This document shows, piece after piece, positions 26,651-35,276 of a stretch of 64,000 bases of DNA. Origin of the DNA: an uncultured Bacteroidia bacterium (GTDB lineage Bacteria; Bacteroidota; Bacteroidia; Bacteroidales; F082). Made by a program: the position numbers and the translations under genes. The stretch's first letter is position 1; each line of letters opens with the position of its first letter. The stretch lies in the NCBI GenBank assembly GCA_902794155.1, contig CADBGN010000004.1:58882-122881 (forward strand). Direction: 5' to 3'. A model generated the notes under the pieces. The model had not been told where the DNA came from, searched no databases, and saw only the letters and a list, made by a program, of their open reading frames with translations.

Positions 26651-27949
26651 ATGAACATCGCAGTAGCAGGCACTGGCTACGTGGGCTTGAGCATAGCCAC
26701 TCTCTTGGCACAACACAACCACGTCACAGCCGTGGATGTCATCCCCGAAAAGGTCGACCTTATCAACCAAAGGAAGTCGCCTATTCAGGACGAATACATT
26801 GAGAAATACTTGGCTGAGAAAGACTTGGACCTTACTGCGACACTTGATGGTGCGTCGGCGTACAAAGATGCTGAGTTTGTTGTAATCGCTGCGCCCACCA
26901 ACTATGACCCTCAGAAAAACTTCTTCGACACGAGCCACGTGGAAGAGGTCATTGATCTAGTGCTCTCAGTCAATCCTGACGCCGTGATGGTCATTAAGAG
27001 CACCATCCCGGTGGGTTACTCTCGTAGTCTTTATGTGAAATACGCTGCCAAGGGCGTGAAGCAGTTCAACTTGCTCTTTTCGCCTGAGTTTTTGCGCGAG
27101 AGCAAGGCTTTGTATGACAACCTCTATCCTAGCCGCATCATTGTTGGCTATCCCAAGCCGATAGAAGGCTATGACTTTGAAAACAAAGCTATCATGAAGC
27201 TAGTAAGTGTCGATATGGAAGAAAAAGCTAGGCTTTTCGCCTCGCTGCTCCAGCAGGGTGCCATCAAGAAAGACGTACCCGTGCTCTTCATGGGTATGAA
27301 AGAGGCTGAGGCAGTGAAGCTCTTTGCCAATACCTATCTTGCTTTGCGCGTGAGCTATTTCAATGAGTTGGACACTTATGCTGAGGTTAAAGGTCTCGAC
27401 CCGCAGGCCATCATCGAGGGCATCTGTCTCGATCCTCGCATTGGCACACACTACAACAATCCTTCCTTCGGCTATGGTGGTTACTGTTTGCCTAAGGATA
27501 CCAAACAACTTTTGGCCAATTATGAGAACGTGCCGCAAAACATGATGAGCGCTATTGTGGAGAGCAACCGCACCCGCAAAGACTTCATCGCCGATCAAGT
27601 GCTGAAGAAAGCAGGCTATTACGATTATTATGACCAAGGGCAATATAATGCCGCACAAGAGAAGCATTGTGTCATAGGGGTGTTTAGGCTGACGATGAAG
27701 TCGAATAGTGACAACTTTCGGCAAAGCAGCATCCAAGGTGTGATGAAACGTATCAAGGCCAAGGGTGCAGAGGTCATCATTTACGAGCCGACCCTGCCCG
27801 ACGGGACGACGTTTTTCGGCTATTTGGTGGTCAATGACCTTTCCCGCTTCAAGGCACAGAGCCAGGCAATCATTGCCAATAGATACGATAGCGTGTTAGA
27901 CGACGTGAAGGAGAAGGTGTATACAAGGGATATCTTTAAGCGGGATTGA
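26651..27949 (+). CDS. ugd: UDP-glucose 6-dehydrogenase
   Basis: Ugd makes UDP-glucuronic acid. The NAD motif [54 protein letters not shown] and the catalytic-Cys motif [15 protein letters not shown] (Cys at about residue 278) identify the short bacterial UDP-glucose dehydrogenase type. Length 432 is slightly over the common 390-400, with an insertion around [18 protein letters not shown]. Together with the preceding gene the locus can make two kinds of uronic acid nucleotides. Confidence 0.94.
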   Translation: MNIAVAGTGYVGLSIATLLAQHNHVTAVDVIPEKVDLINQRKSPIQDEYIEKYLAEKDLDLTATLDGASAYKDAEFVVIAAPTNYDPQKNFFDTSHVEEVIDLVLSVNPDAVMVIKSTIPVGYSRSLYVKYAAKGVKQFNLLFSPEFLRESKALYDNLYPSRIIVGYPKPIEGYDFENKAIMKLVSVDMEEKARLFASLLQQGAIKKDVPVLFMGMKEAEAVKLFANTYLALRVSYFNELDTYAEVKGLDPQAIIEGICLDPRIGTHYNNPSFGYGGYCLPKDTKQLLANYENVPQNMMSAIVESNRTRKDFIADQVLKKAGYYDYYDQGQYNAAQEKHCVIGVFRLTMKSNSDNFRQSSIQGVMKRIKAKGAEVIIYEPTLPDGTTFFGYLVVNDLSRFKAQSQAIIANRYDSVLDDVKEKVYTRDIFKRD

Positions 27950-27957
27950 TGAAAATG

Positions 27958-28093
27958 GGATTCCCCTCCGGGGAATGGAGTGTGGTCGCGGTGTTATACA
28001 GCGGCGGCAAGAGGTGTTTGTGAGTTGTAGGTTCCTACAGCCGCCGCAATATGAACTATACACGAGCTCCATTCCCGCACAGCGGGAATCTCC
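27958..28093 (+). repeat. Intergenic palindromic repeat, family F (copy 1)
   Basis: Three nested hairpins: the ends GGGATTCCCC...GGGGAATGGAG and CTCCATTCCCGC...GCGGGAATCTCC, and a centre CAGCGGCGGC...GCCGCCGC enclosing TTGTAGGTTCCTACA. The end segments also pair with each other (GGAATGGAG with CTCCATTCC). A second copy lies at 58944-59085. It occupies the space between ugd and the next gene; an open frame running through it (from 27975) is not taken as coding. Confidence 0.8.
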
Positions 28094-28109
28094 ATCGAAC
28101 AAAATAACT

Positions 28110-29498
28110 ATGTTCAACAAAACCGATCCATCATATTTTGACGGTCCTTGGACCTTTGAGAAGACCGAACATGCTGTGCTCGGCCTCTGCAAGACCCTAG
28201 ACCGTTACGCCCATAAGCTGACGCTCGAAGACCTACGCAACGACCCACGCTGTGCGCGCATCCCTGACCTCAGCCTCGACACTGTGCAACAGGTCATCCA
28301 TGACGTGGAAGCCAAGCTTTGGCGCGGCATCAAGCCTTTCGAGAACGAAGTCATCTACCATACCGGTCCGCATCATGATGACATTATGTTGGGACTCATG
28401 CCCTTCATCAATAGGCAGCTGCGCTCGCCCAAGAACCAGGTGCATTTTGCCATCATGACCTCGGGCTATCACTCTGTCACCGATGCCTTTTTGCAGAAGG
28501 CCATGGAAGACACTTTGGACTACCTCCATCAGGGGCGTATCCAGATGGTGAAGTATCCCGACTTTTTTGATCGAGGTTACCGTTTCAAGCAGGTGAAGGA
28601 CATCCACCATTACCTTGACAATGTCGCTCGGAGGAATCCTGATGAGATGCGACGTGGCTTCTGCCACCGCATCCTTCGCGACGCCGTGGGGCTTTGGGGG
28701 CTGAAAAGCGTTGACGACATCGAGACATGCTTCAAGATGGAGATAGAGAATCTCAAGAAAAGCAAGCCAAATAGTGCTGAGATACAGAAACTTAAAGGTG
28801 AAATTCGGGAATTTGAAGAGGAACTCGTTTGGGCCTATGCCGGTACGGCCTTAGACCATATCCATCATCTAAGATTAGGATTGTATAATGATTCTTCTTT
28901 TGGAGTCATTGCGGACTCCGATCCGCAATCTCCTAAAGTATGGTCACCCAACCGTCAACGCGATGTTGAACCCATCCTCAATCAATTACGTGCCATCAAG
29001 CCCACCGTCATCACCGTGGCCATCGACTCGGAGGGACAGGGCCCCAATACGCACTACAAGGTCATGCAGAGCATTGCAGAGGCCGTCAGGTTGTGGAATG
29101 CCGAGGCCGATCTCAAGGACTTGAGGATTATTGGTTATCGCAATGTATGGTCGACCTTCCATCCTGCCGAGGCCAACATCTATGTGCCCGTGTCGCTCAA
29201 TGCTTTTGCAGTCTTTGAGAAAGCTTTCAAGGATAGCTACCTGACCCAATATAAGGCAGAGTTTCCCAATCCGGACTTTGATGGCCCTTTTAGCGAGCTG
29301 GCGGAGCAGATCTGGGTGAAGAACTACAAGGACGTGCAGTTCATCCTCGGGAAGGACTTCTTCTACGAGAACGCCCACCCACTCATCCGCGCTACCCATG
29401 GTCTGATTTTTTTGAAGGAAATGGATGTGAAGGGATTTGTGGCTTTGGCGGAGGAGATGGCCCTAAGCGTGAGGGATGGCGGGTCAAGCCCGCCATGA
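28110..29498 (+). CDS. PIG-L-family deacetylase-like protein (C-terminal half of long NagB)
   Basis: At about residues 83-92 the protein reads TGPHHDDIML, a PIG-L/LmbE-type zinc-binding motif (family pattern AHPDDE). LmbE enzymes remove N-acetyl groups from GlcNAc-type substrates. The overall sequence resembles the extra C-terminal domain of the long Bacteroides glucosamine-6-phosphate deaminases, here encoded without the NagB half. The start at 28110 avoids coding through a family F repeat. Two oddities: residues about 266-275 (VIADSDPQSP) are encoded by a family A palindrome, and the C-terminal SVRDGGSSPP comes from another family A unit that also supplies the stop. The native C-terminus may therefore have been altered. 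Confidence 0.7.
   Translation: MFNKTDPSYFDGPWTFEKTEHAVLGLCKTLDRYAHKLTLEDLRNDPRCARIPDLSLDTVQQVIHDVEAKLWRGIKPFENEVIYHTGPHHDDIMLGLMPFINRQLRSPKNQVHFAIMTSGYHSVTDAFLQKAMEDTLDYLHQGRIQMVKYPDFFDRGYRFKQVKDIHHYLDNVARRNPDEMRRGFCHRILRDAVGLWGLKSVDDIETCFKMEIENLKKSKPNSAEIQKLKGEIREFEEELVWAYAGTALDHIHHLRLGLYNDSSFGVIADSDPQSPKVWSPNRQRDVEPILNQLRAIKPTVITVAIDSEGQGPNTHYKVMQSIAEAVRLWNAEADLKDLRIIGYRNVWSTFHPAEANIYVPVSLNAFAVFEKAFKDSYLTQYKAEFPNPDFDGPFSELAEQIWVKNYKDVQFILGKDFFYENAHPLIRATHGLIFLKEMDVKGFVALAEEMALSVRDGGSSPP
28906..28933 (+). repeat. In-gene palindrome, family A reverse unit (inside the PIG-L-like gene)
   Basis: TCATTGCGGA then TCCGCAATCTCC around a CTCCGA loop. Both ends match the intergenic reverse units (TCATTGCGGG...CCGCAATCTCC at 19223-19251). 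It is read in frame. Confidence 0.75.
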
Positions 29499-29640
29499 GG
29501 GTCTCCCGTTTAGGGTCACTTAAAATAAGCGTTGTTTTCGGGTATCCCTTTCCCTAAACCCCACCTTAAACGACATACTTACGCCCCAAACCTCTCATCG
29601 CGGGCGTCAGACCCGCGATCTCCAACACTACACGACACAC
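29461..29640 (+). repeat. Palindromic repeat, family A (copy 3), partly coding
   Basis: The forward unit CCCTAAGCGTGAGGGATGGCGGG, continuing to CCGTTTAGGGT (29461-29516; its first 38 bases are the end of the preceding gene). Then a spacer with GGGTATCCCTTTCCC and AAACGACATAC, and the reverse unit CTCATCGCGGGCG...CCCGCGATCTCC (29593-29622) with the tail ACACTACACGACACAC. The spacer is clearly related to that of copy 1. Confidence 0.8.
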
Positions 29641-29646
29641 TCAATT

Positions 29647-30222
29647 ATGGAATTTCTCTCCGCCCATTGGCTCGACATCACTACCACGGCCCTTGGCCTC
29701 GCCTATATCCTCCTGGAATACAAGGCCAGCGTCTGGATGTGGGTTGTCGGCTTCGTGATGCAGAGCCTTGGCATCGTCTTATACTACCAGAAAGGCCTCT
29801 ATGCCGACTGCGGCATGGAGTTTTACTACCTGGCCATGACCGTCTACGGCTTCATTGCCTGGATGCGTCACAAGCAGAAAGCCAAGGATTTGCCCATCCG
29901 TCACATGCCCAAGCGTATGGTCTTGATATGGATGGGTGTTGCTGCTGCGGTATGGGCAGCCATTTATTTCTTGCTGTCGCGGTTAACAAACTCAACTGTC
30001 CCCGTTCTCGACGCCTTCACCACCTCTTTGAGCATTGTAGGCATCTGGGCCTTGGCGCGCAAGTATTTGGAACAGTGGTTTGTATGGATTGTAGTCGATA
30101 TTGTAACTTGTGCGCTCTATTTCTATAAGGACATTCCTTTTAAGGCCAGCCTTTATGCCTTGTATGTCGTCATCGCGGTGTTCGGCTACCTCAAGTGGCG
30201 GAAAATGATGGGAAATACCTAA
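29647..30222 (+). CDS. pnuC: PnuC-type nicotinamide riboside / vitamin transporter
   Basis: This 191-residue integral membrane protein has about six or seven hydrophobic segments. It shows the PnuC layout, including YILLEYKASVWMWVVGFVMQ and the W-rich GIWALARKYLEQWFVWIVVDIV. PnuC proteins carry nicotinamide riboside, or in related forms thiamine or other vitamins, by facilitated diffusion coupled to phosphorylation. Bacteroidota copies often sit near a thiamine kinase or a TonB receptor; neither is here. It lies between the PIG-L-like gene and the capsule core, so its link to glycan synthesis is unclear. Confidence 0.88.
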   Translation: MEFLSAHWLDITTTALGLAYILLEYKASVWMWVVGFVMQSLGIVLYYQKGLYADCGMEFYYLAMTVYGFIAWMRHKQKAKDLPIRHMPKRMVLIWMGVAAAVWAAIYFLLSRLTNSTVPVLDAFTTSLSIVGIWALARKYLEQWFVWIVVDIVTCALYFYKDIPFKASLYALYVVIAVFGYLKWRKMMGNT

Positions 30223-30250
30223 GTTTTATTAGAAAATGGAATAATTTTCC

Positions 30251-30258
30251 TATCTTTG
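30251..30258 (+). promoter_or_regulatory. Predicted -7 box for the central polymer operon, with long leader
   Basis: TATCTTTG matches TAnnTTTG. Transcription would begin near 30264, leaving a leader of about 140 bases before the first ATP-grasp gene at 30407. The leader contains CTGACGGGGCGGAGCTG and an A/T-rich 3' part. No UpxY/NusG-type antiterminator gene is visible, although long leaders in Bacteroides capsule loci are regulated by such proteins. Confidence 0.5.
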
Positions 30259-30406
30259 CACACAAAATACCTTGTCTTGGGTTTTGCCTTAAGATAAAGG
30301 TAACCAGCCCTTTGTCATCACAGAATGTGACTGACGGGGCGGAGCTGTAGGAAAAGGATTTGTTTTTAGTTTAGAAAAAAATTCAAAACTAATTAAATTA
30401 CTATTT

Positions 30407-31486
30407 ATGGGGTACAAAGAAAAGTTTGAAGAAAAGCTGTTTGACTTTTGTCGGTGGACACATAAAGTGTCTGGGATGAAAAAAAGAATAAATGACTTCA
30501 AGAAAAAACCTTTTTCTAATGCCTTGACAAAAGAACAAGAAAAAGAAGTATTGTCATTCTATCAACCATACGCCAAACCTTCTTTGGTTTTTCATCGCTA
30601 TTTTACTGGTGTTTCCGGTGTTTTTCACGCTTCATACATTCCACAGGATTTGTATGTCGGATATATTGATCCCTATTTTAATGATATTCTTGCCGCGAAG
30701 TTTTACGACAATAAAACCAATTATGCCGCATTGTTTTACGGTATTCCTCAACCGAAGACCTTGCTTAAAAGGGTGAATGGCATTTGGATGGACGGTGATA
30801 ACCTTCCACTCTATGATGGCAATGATTTAAAGAAAGGCCTTCGCTTGTCTATTGATAAAGGTTGTTTTGTCAAAGAAGCTCAGAACACTTCGGGTGGCAG
30901 TGGGGTTACCTATATTCCACAAGGTCAGTTTTCTATGCAAAAAGTGTTGGACATTGCCAAAAAGTACAAAACAGACATTATTGTCCAGGAAGAGTTGATT
31001 CAACATGAGGATATGGCTCGCCTTCATGCGAGTTCATTGAATACACTTCGCATGTATTCAGTGCTTGGTAAAGATGGCAATGCCACGATTTATTCCGCAG
31101 TGGTTCGTATGGGATCTGGTGACGCAAAGCTTGACAATTATAGTGCAGGAGGATTGACTTGCGGTATTCAACCGAATGGCCATTTGCGCAAATATGGATA
31201 TAATAAGAAATTCGAAAAAATGGAATGTCATCCGACTTCGAAAGTCGTGTTCTCTGAATATGAAATTCCCAATTTCCAAGGTGCAGTTGAGTTGATCAAG
31301 AAGGCGCATCCTATGATTGCCCATTTTCGTTCTATTGCATGGGACATTGCCATTAGGCAAGATGGAGTGCCAGTGTTGATAGAGGCAAATCTCTGCCGTG
31401 GTGGTATTGATTCGCTTCAACTCAACAATGGACCTCTTTATGGTAACGATACAAAGAAAATCCTTGACGAAGTATTTGGTAAGTAA
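30407..31486 (+). CDS. ATP-grasp ligase, sugar-transfer-associated family (1)
   Basis: ATP-grasp ligases form amide bonds via an acyl phosphate. The 359-residue protein has a helical N-terminal part (to about 130) and an ATP-grasp core: KEAQNTSGGSGVTYI (nucleotide loop), IIVQEELIQHEDM (adenine-contact segment), SSLNTLRMYSV, LDNYSAGGLTCGI, and the metal-binding end AWDIAIRQDGVPVLIEANLC. The SxNTxR, DNxxxGG and WDI/IE-N pattern recurs in four other genes here (31558, 44523, 45690, 46813) and matches the Pfam family I know as sugar-transfer-associated ATP-grasp. It opens the AT-rich core of the locus. Substrate unknown; joining an amino acid to a sugar carboxylate is the natural guess. Confidence 0.85.
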   Translation: MGYKEKFEEKLFDFCRWTHKVSGMKKRINDFKKKPFSNALTKEQEKEVLSFYQPYAKPSLVFHRYFTGVSGVFHASYIPQDLYVGYIDPYFNDILAAKFYDNKTNYAALFYGIPQPKTLLKRVNGIWMDGDNLPLYDGNDLKKGLRLSIDKGCFVKEAQNTSGGSGVTYIPQGQFSMQKVLDIAKKYKTDIIVQEELIQHEDMARLHASSLNTLRMYSVLGKDGNATIYSAVVRMGSGDAKLDNYSAGGLTCGIQPNGHLRKYGYNKKFEKMECHPTSKVVFSEYEIPNFQGAVELIKKAHPMIAHFRSIAWDIAIRQDGVPVLIEANLCRGGIDSLQLNNGPLYGNDTKKILDEVFGK

Positions 31487-31557
31487 CATAAAATTGCTTA
31501 TCTACTAAACAAATAACAATTCTTATAATTAGTAAACATTTTAAAACTATATCCATT

Positions 31558-32739
31558 ATGACTGATTATGATGTTTTATTAGAAAAGATTCGTGCACTTG
31601 GCATGGACTATCGTTGGGCTGGTATGTTTGTGAAAAAGCTCAGAGATGATGAAAATGCATTTCCTGTTGCTGATGTAGAAAAACAACGTTGGGCTTTAGA
31701 ACGTGGCTTCTATCCTGGACGTATTGAGTTATATGGACTTACAGAGGAGAATTATCGTGATTATGTTCCGGATTTTCAATATTTCATGTTGCATCCGATG
31801 AACAATCATTTTCTGAAATGGCTTGATAAGACCACGTTGAAATATGTGCTGAACAGTAATGGTTGCGAGGATACAATGCCGGCCTATTACGTTTATGTCG
31901 AAAATGACTTGTGTGGTGGCCGTTTTACCTATTTGATGGATTGCCCTACGGATATTCCCAAAGATAAGGATTTCTTGTGGAATTTGCTTCAGAAAAAACG
32001 TATCCTTGCCATGAAGCCCAATTCAGGGACAAGTGGTGGTTTGGGCTTCATTAAGATGGAACTGCGCGATGATGGAATTTATGAAAACAACAAACCAATC
32101 GATATGGCGCGTTTTGAGGAAATCAGGGATACAATGCGTAATTATATCATTACTGAATACTGTCATCAACATCATGAATTGGCGGCAGTTTGGCCAGATA
32201 GTGAGTGTACATTGCGAGTAATCATGTGTAAGAATCATACCGAAGACCGTTATGCGCTTACTTCATGGTCATGTGCAGTGTCCTATGCCCGTTTTGGAAC
32301 TTCTATCAATGGTGGGGCAAGCAATCTGTCTTCAGGTGGTGTCGGAGTGGGATTTGATTTTGAAACAGGTAAATACAAAGATTTCTGTATCCGTTACAAG
32401 CGCTTTACACCTGATGGGAAATGGTTACTTGATAAGCATCCTGATACGGGAATCGTCTGGAAAGATAATGGGCTTCCCAATTGGTCATTGGTGCGTGACA
32501 AGATTAACGCATTATGTCAACACGTTTCTTCTTTGGATTATATGGGACTTGACATCATCATCACCGAAGACGGGATGAAACTTTGTGAGATTAATTCACA
32601 TCCCGCCATTGACTATGAACAGGTGATGTGTGGACCCGTGTTGAAAAACGAGAAAGTAAGAGCTTTCTTTGAACATAAAGGTATTTCCAAGTGGGATGGA
32701 AACTTGTTTTGCCAGGCATATCTTGAAAGCCAAAAGTGA
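31558..32739 (+). CDS. ATP-grasp ligase, sugar-transfer-associated family (2, divergent)
   Basis: The 393-residue protein has a variant core: ILAMKPNSGTSGGLGFIKM, YIITEYCHQHHEL, DSECTLRVIMCKNH (for the SxNTxR motif), GGASNLSSGGVGVGFD and GLDIIITEDGMKLCEINSHPAIDY (metal ligands Glu/Asn). It is more distant from the other four than they are from each other. The N-terminal 120 residues (YRWAGMFVKKLRDDENAFPVADVEKQ) are its own. It lies directly before the initiating sugar transferase. That placement, ligase next to phosphoglycosyl transferase, is the association that gives the Pfam family its name. Confidence 0.8.
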   Translation: MTDYDVLLEKIRALGMDYRWAGMFVKKLRDDENAFPVADVEKQRWALERGFYPGRIELYGLTEENYRDYVPDFQYFMLHPMNNHFLKWLDKTTLKYVLNSNGCEDTMPAYYVYVENDLCGGRFTYLMDCPTDIPKDKDFLWNLLQKKRILAMKPNSGTSGGLGFIKMELRDDGIYENNKPIDMARFEEIRDTMRNYIITEYCHQHHELAAVWPDSECTLRVIMCKNHTEDRYALTSWSCAVSYARFGTSINGGASNLSSGGVGVGFDFETGKYKDFCIRYKRFTPDGKWLLDKHPDTGIVWKDNGLPNWSLVRDKINALCQHVSSLDYMGLDIIITEDGMKLCEINSHPAIDYEQVMCGPVLKNEKVRAFFEHKGISKWDGNLFCQAYLESQK

Positions 32740-32766
32740 TTTGCAACCGATGGATTAACACTGATT

Positions 32767-33363
32767 ATGTATAAGCATTTCTTTAAAAGAGTATTGGATT
32801 TCTTGATTTCTTTGATTGCAATTATCTGTCTCAGTCCGTTTCTCTTAGTGATGATTGTTTGGCTCCATTTTGCCAATAAAGGGGCGGGAGTGTTTTTCTT
32901 GCAGGACCGTCCCGGGAAAGATGCAAAGCTTTTTAACGTGATTAAGTTCAAGAGCATGACGGATGAAACGGATGAGAATGGCGTTCCTTTACCCAATGAT
33001 CAACGCATTACAAAGATTGGGAAGTTTATGCGCAAGTTCTCAATTGACGAATTGCCGCAACTCTTCAATGTATTGAAGGGTGATATGTCGTTGATAGGGC
33101 CTCGGCCTTTGTTAACAAGGTATTTGCTACTTTATACCCCTGAACAAGCCAGACGGCACGAAGTACGTCCTGGTCTTACGGGTTGGGCTCAAGTTCATGG
33201 TAGGAATAATATAACGTGGAAGGAGAAATTTGAATTGGATCTTTGGTATGTTGACCACTGTACTCTGTGGACGGATATCAAAGTTGTTTTTATGACTGTC
33301 AAAAACGTTCTGTCGGGAAAAGATGTGAGTGTTGTAAGTGGTAGTTTCGATGGGACCAATTAA
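32767..33363 (+). CDS. Initiating phosphoglycosyl transferase (PglC/WcaJ bacterial sugar transferase family)
   Basis: This enzyme moves a sugar-1-phosphate from a nucleotide sugar to undecaprenyl phosphate, starting the lipid-linked repeat unit at the inner membrane. The 198-residue monotopic form has one N-terminal hydrophobic re-entrant segment (FLISLIAIICLSPFLLVMIV), FFLQDRPGKDAKLFNVIKFKSM (read in parts), the catalytic Asp-Glu pair in FSIDELPQLFNVLKGDMSLIGPRPL (read in parts) and RPGLTGWAQVHGRN. It is full length for the short PglC type. It is the only enzyme in the locus that would put a first sugar on the carrier lipid. Confidence 0.95.
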   Translation: MYKHFFKRVLDFLISLIAIICLSPFLLVMIVWLHFANKGAGVFFLQDRPGKDAKLFNVIKFKSMTDETDENGVPLPNDQRITKIGKFMRKFSIDELPQLFNVLKGDMSLIGPRPLLTRYLLLYTPEQARRHEVRPGLTGWAQVHGRNNITWKEKFELDLWYVDHCTLWTDIKVVFMTVKNVLSGKDVSVVSGSFDGTN

Positions 33364-33378
33364 ATGAGGTTATAAGTT

Positions 33379-34641
33379 ATGAAGAGTGATAGACATGTAT
33401 TAATGCAGTATGGAAGTGAAAACACAACTTTTGGGGATAAAATTTGTGCTTTAGTTCTTGCATTGGCGCCTATTTTGCAACATTATAAAGGTATTATAGA
33501 AAATGCGGGTTTTACGGTGCTGATTCTCATCACTCCTATATTGTTTTTGCGTACGTTTAAGAAGTTGGATTCTGGCGTTGTTGAACGAAAGAGCTTTTTT
33601 GCTATCATTCCGCTTATTATATTTTATTTTTATACGATTCTTATTCGTGATTTCAATTTCATGCGATTGGGTTACGTATTGTTGCTTTCTTGGATTTTTA
33701 TATGTGTCTCAAATGGTAGCATCAACATTTCTTATTTTTTTAAGTGTGCAACAAAGATTGCAATATTGGCGACAATAGCCATTATCATCCAATTTGTTTC
33801 ACACAATGTGTTGAATTGGACCATTGATTTTCGCCCCTTATCTTTGTTGACTACCCAAGAGAATATCTGGGTCAGAACTTCGGTAAATTATGGTGCGGTT
33901 GGTTATTTATATCGTCCTTCAGGCTTTTTTCTAGAGCCTTCTCATTTCTTTTTATACTCGTTTCCAATCATAACCGTGTTATTGCTCTCGGTTGATAGGG
34001 ACAAAAAGGATTTTCGAACAGCTTTGTTTATATCTTTGGGATTGCTGTTGACTACTTCGGGAATGGGAATAGTTGTACTAGCAGGATTATGGACACTTTA
34101 TTTTTTGATTTATAAAAGAATTGAAGATTATTCGATTTCTAGTTTTACCAAACAGATTAGTGTTAGAAGTGTTGTAATAGTATTGTTATTGGTTGTCGTT
34201 TTTTATTTTGCATATCGTGGAATTCCCTTTATTCAAAATGCTGTTAATAGAATTCTTACAGATGATGAGACTTCGAATGCTATTGAAGGAAGAACCCGTC
34301 TTGTGGAAAACTTTGTTAAAGGCATTACGGGAAAGGCTGTTTGGTTTGGAACGCCCAATGCCATGGCTGATATTGATTTTAATGTTCCTGGTTTCTTTGC
34401 TACATATATTAAATATGGCATTTTAGGATTGTTATTTTCCTATTGGTTTTATCTTCAAGGTGTGTTCAAACTTAAAGGTCCGTATTTTTGGCTCACACTT
34501 ATTATAGTGGTTATTTCTTATTTTACGGCACATACGCATGGGACGTTTTATATGCTTTACTTTGTGCTATTCCTGATGAATGGGTATTATGAAAGGGGTA
34601 GTGGTCGAATAATGGAATCTGACATTATTGAAGAAGACTAA
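33379..34641 (+). CDS. Wzy-like O-antigen / capsule polymerase
   Basis: The 420-residue protein has about ten to twelve hydrophobic segments. A larger polar loop near the middle (residues about 140-190; RPLSLLTTQENIWVRTSVNYG, RPSGFFLEPSHFFLYSF) is followed later by a second loop (DDETSNAIEGRTRLVENFV). The layout and the RPSGFFxEPS motif are typical of Wzy and O-antigen ligase proteins, which polymerise lipid-linked repeat units at the periplasmic face. Sequence is poorly conserved in this family, so the call rests on topology, the motif and context beside the initiating transferase and flippase. The gene is markedly AT-rich. Confidence 0.82.
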   Translation: MKSDRHVLMQYGSENTTFGDKICALVLALAPILQHYKGIIENAGFTVLILITPILFLRTFKKLDSGVVERKSFFAIIPLIIFYFYTILIRDFNFMRLGYVLLLSWIFICVSNGSINISYFFKCATKIAILATIAIIIQFVSHNVLNWTIDFRPLSLLTTQENIWVRTSVNYGAVGYLYRPSGFFLEPSHFFLYSFPIITVLLLSVDRDKKDFRTALFISLGLLLTTSGMGIVVLAGLWTLYFLIYKRIEDYSISSFTKQISVRSVVIVLLLVVVFYFAYRGIPFIQNAVNRILTDDETSNAIEGRTRLVENFVKGITGKAVWFGTPNAMADIDFNVPGFFATYIKYGILGLLFSYWFYLQGVFKLKGPYFWLTLIIVVISYFTAHTHGTFYMLYFVLFLMNGYYERGSGRIMESDIIEED

Positions 34642-34685
34642 TACTATACTCCTTTGAAAAATAATAAATATAATAATTCTACATT

Positions 34686-35276
34686 ATGAAGGATTTCAAA
34701 AGGTTGTATTATTCAGCGCGCTCATGCTTAATTCTTAGTTCTAATAAGCGTACTGATTTTTTTCGTAAAAAACACGTTTTCGGTCTCTTGGGAGAGAAGT
34801 GTAATATTCAAGATCGCAAACTTCCTCTTTATCCTAATCTCATATATTTACACAATAATGTTCGCATTGCTGCAGGTGTGATGTTTCTTACCCATGATGG
34901 TATACATAGAATGCTTAACAATAGTCATTTGGACGAAGGTGGGTATATGGAACGAATGGATTGTATTGAAGTGATGGATAATGTGTTCATTGGAACAGGA
35001 ACACATATTTTGTATGGGGTTAGAATTGGTACAAATGTGATTATTGGCACGGGTAGTTTGGTGAACAAGGATATTCCTGATAACTCAGTGTATGCAGGTG
35101 TACCCGCACGGTATATTTGCAGTTTTGACGAATATATGCAAAAGGCAAGAAAATATTCCGAACTATTTAAAAACAAATATGGAATCACCAAGTTTTCTGG
35201 GGGGGTAATAGATGATAAGTTTGCAGCCTCTCTCTATGAAGATTTTTGTAAGAAAAGACAATCTGGTAATAAATGA
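34686..35276 (+). CDS. Hexapeptide-repeat O/N-acetyltransferase
   Basis: Left-handed beta-helix turns are visible at about residues 50-140 (NNVRIAAGVMFLTHDG with its catalytic-type His, MDNVFIGTGTHILYGVRIGTNVIIGTGSLVNKDIPDNSVYAGVPARYI, read in parts). This is the pattern of the maltose acetyltransferase/CatB/NodL group, which transfers acetyl groups from acetyl-CoA. It could O-acetylate the polymer, or act as the WbpD-type N-acetyltransferase after the WbpB-like and aminotransferase steps. The C-terminal helical tail is about 45 residues. Its stop overlaps the next start by 4 bases (ATGA). Confidence 0.88.
   Translation: MKDFKRLYYSARSCLILSSNKRTDFFRKKHVFGLLGEKCNIQDRKLPLYPNLIYLHNNVRIAAGVMFLTHDGIHRMLNNSHLDEGGYMERMDCIEVMDNVFIGTGTHILYGVRIGTNVIIGTGSLVNKDIPDNSVYAGVPARYICSFDEYMQKARKYSELFKNKYGITKFSGGVIDDKFAASLYEDFCKKRQSGNK

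Noticed and set aside
26651-27949. Second WbpO-type dehydrogenase
   Set aside because: The catalytic motif is [13 protein letters not shown] and the N-terminal pattern is that of UDP-glucose dehydrogenase, not the GGHCISVDPYYL type.
27975-28109. N-terminal extension of the PIG-L-like protein
   Set aside because: The frame is open but runs through the family F repeat, encodes an unrelated Cys/Arg-rich peptide, and a good ATG exists at 28110.
29532-30128. 198-codon open frame overlapping pnuC in another frame
   Set aside because: The translation is Arg/His/Pro-rich without domain features, and the overlapping pnuC frame is a clear membrane transporter.
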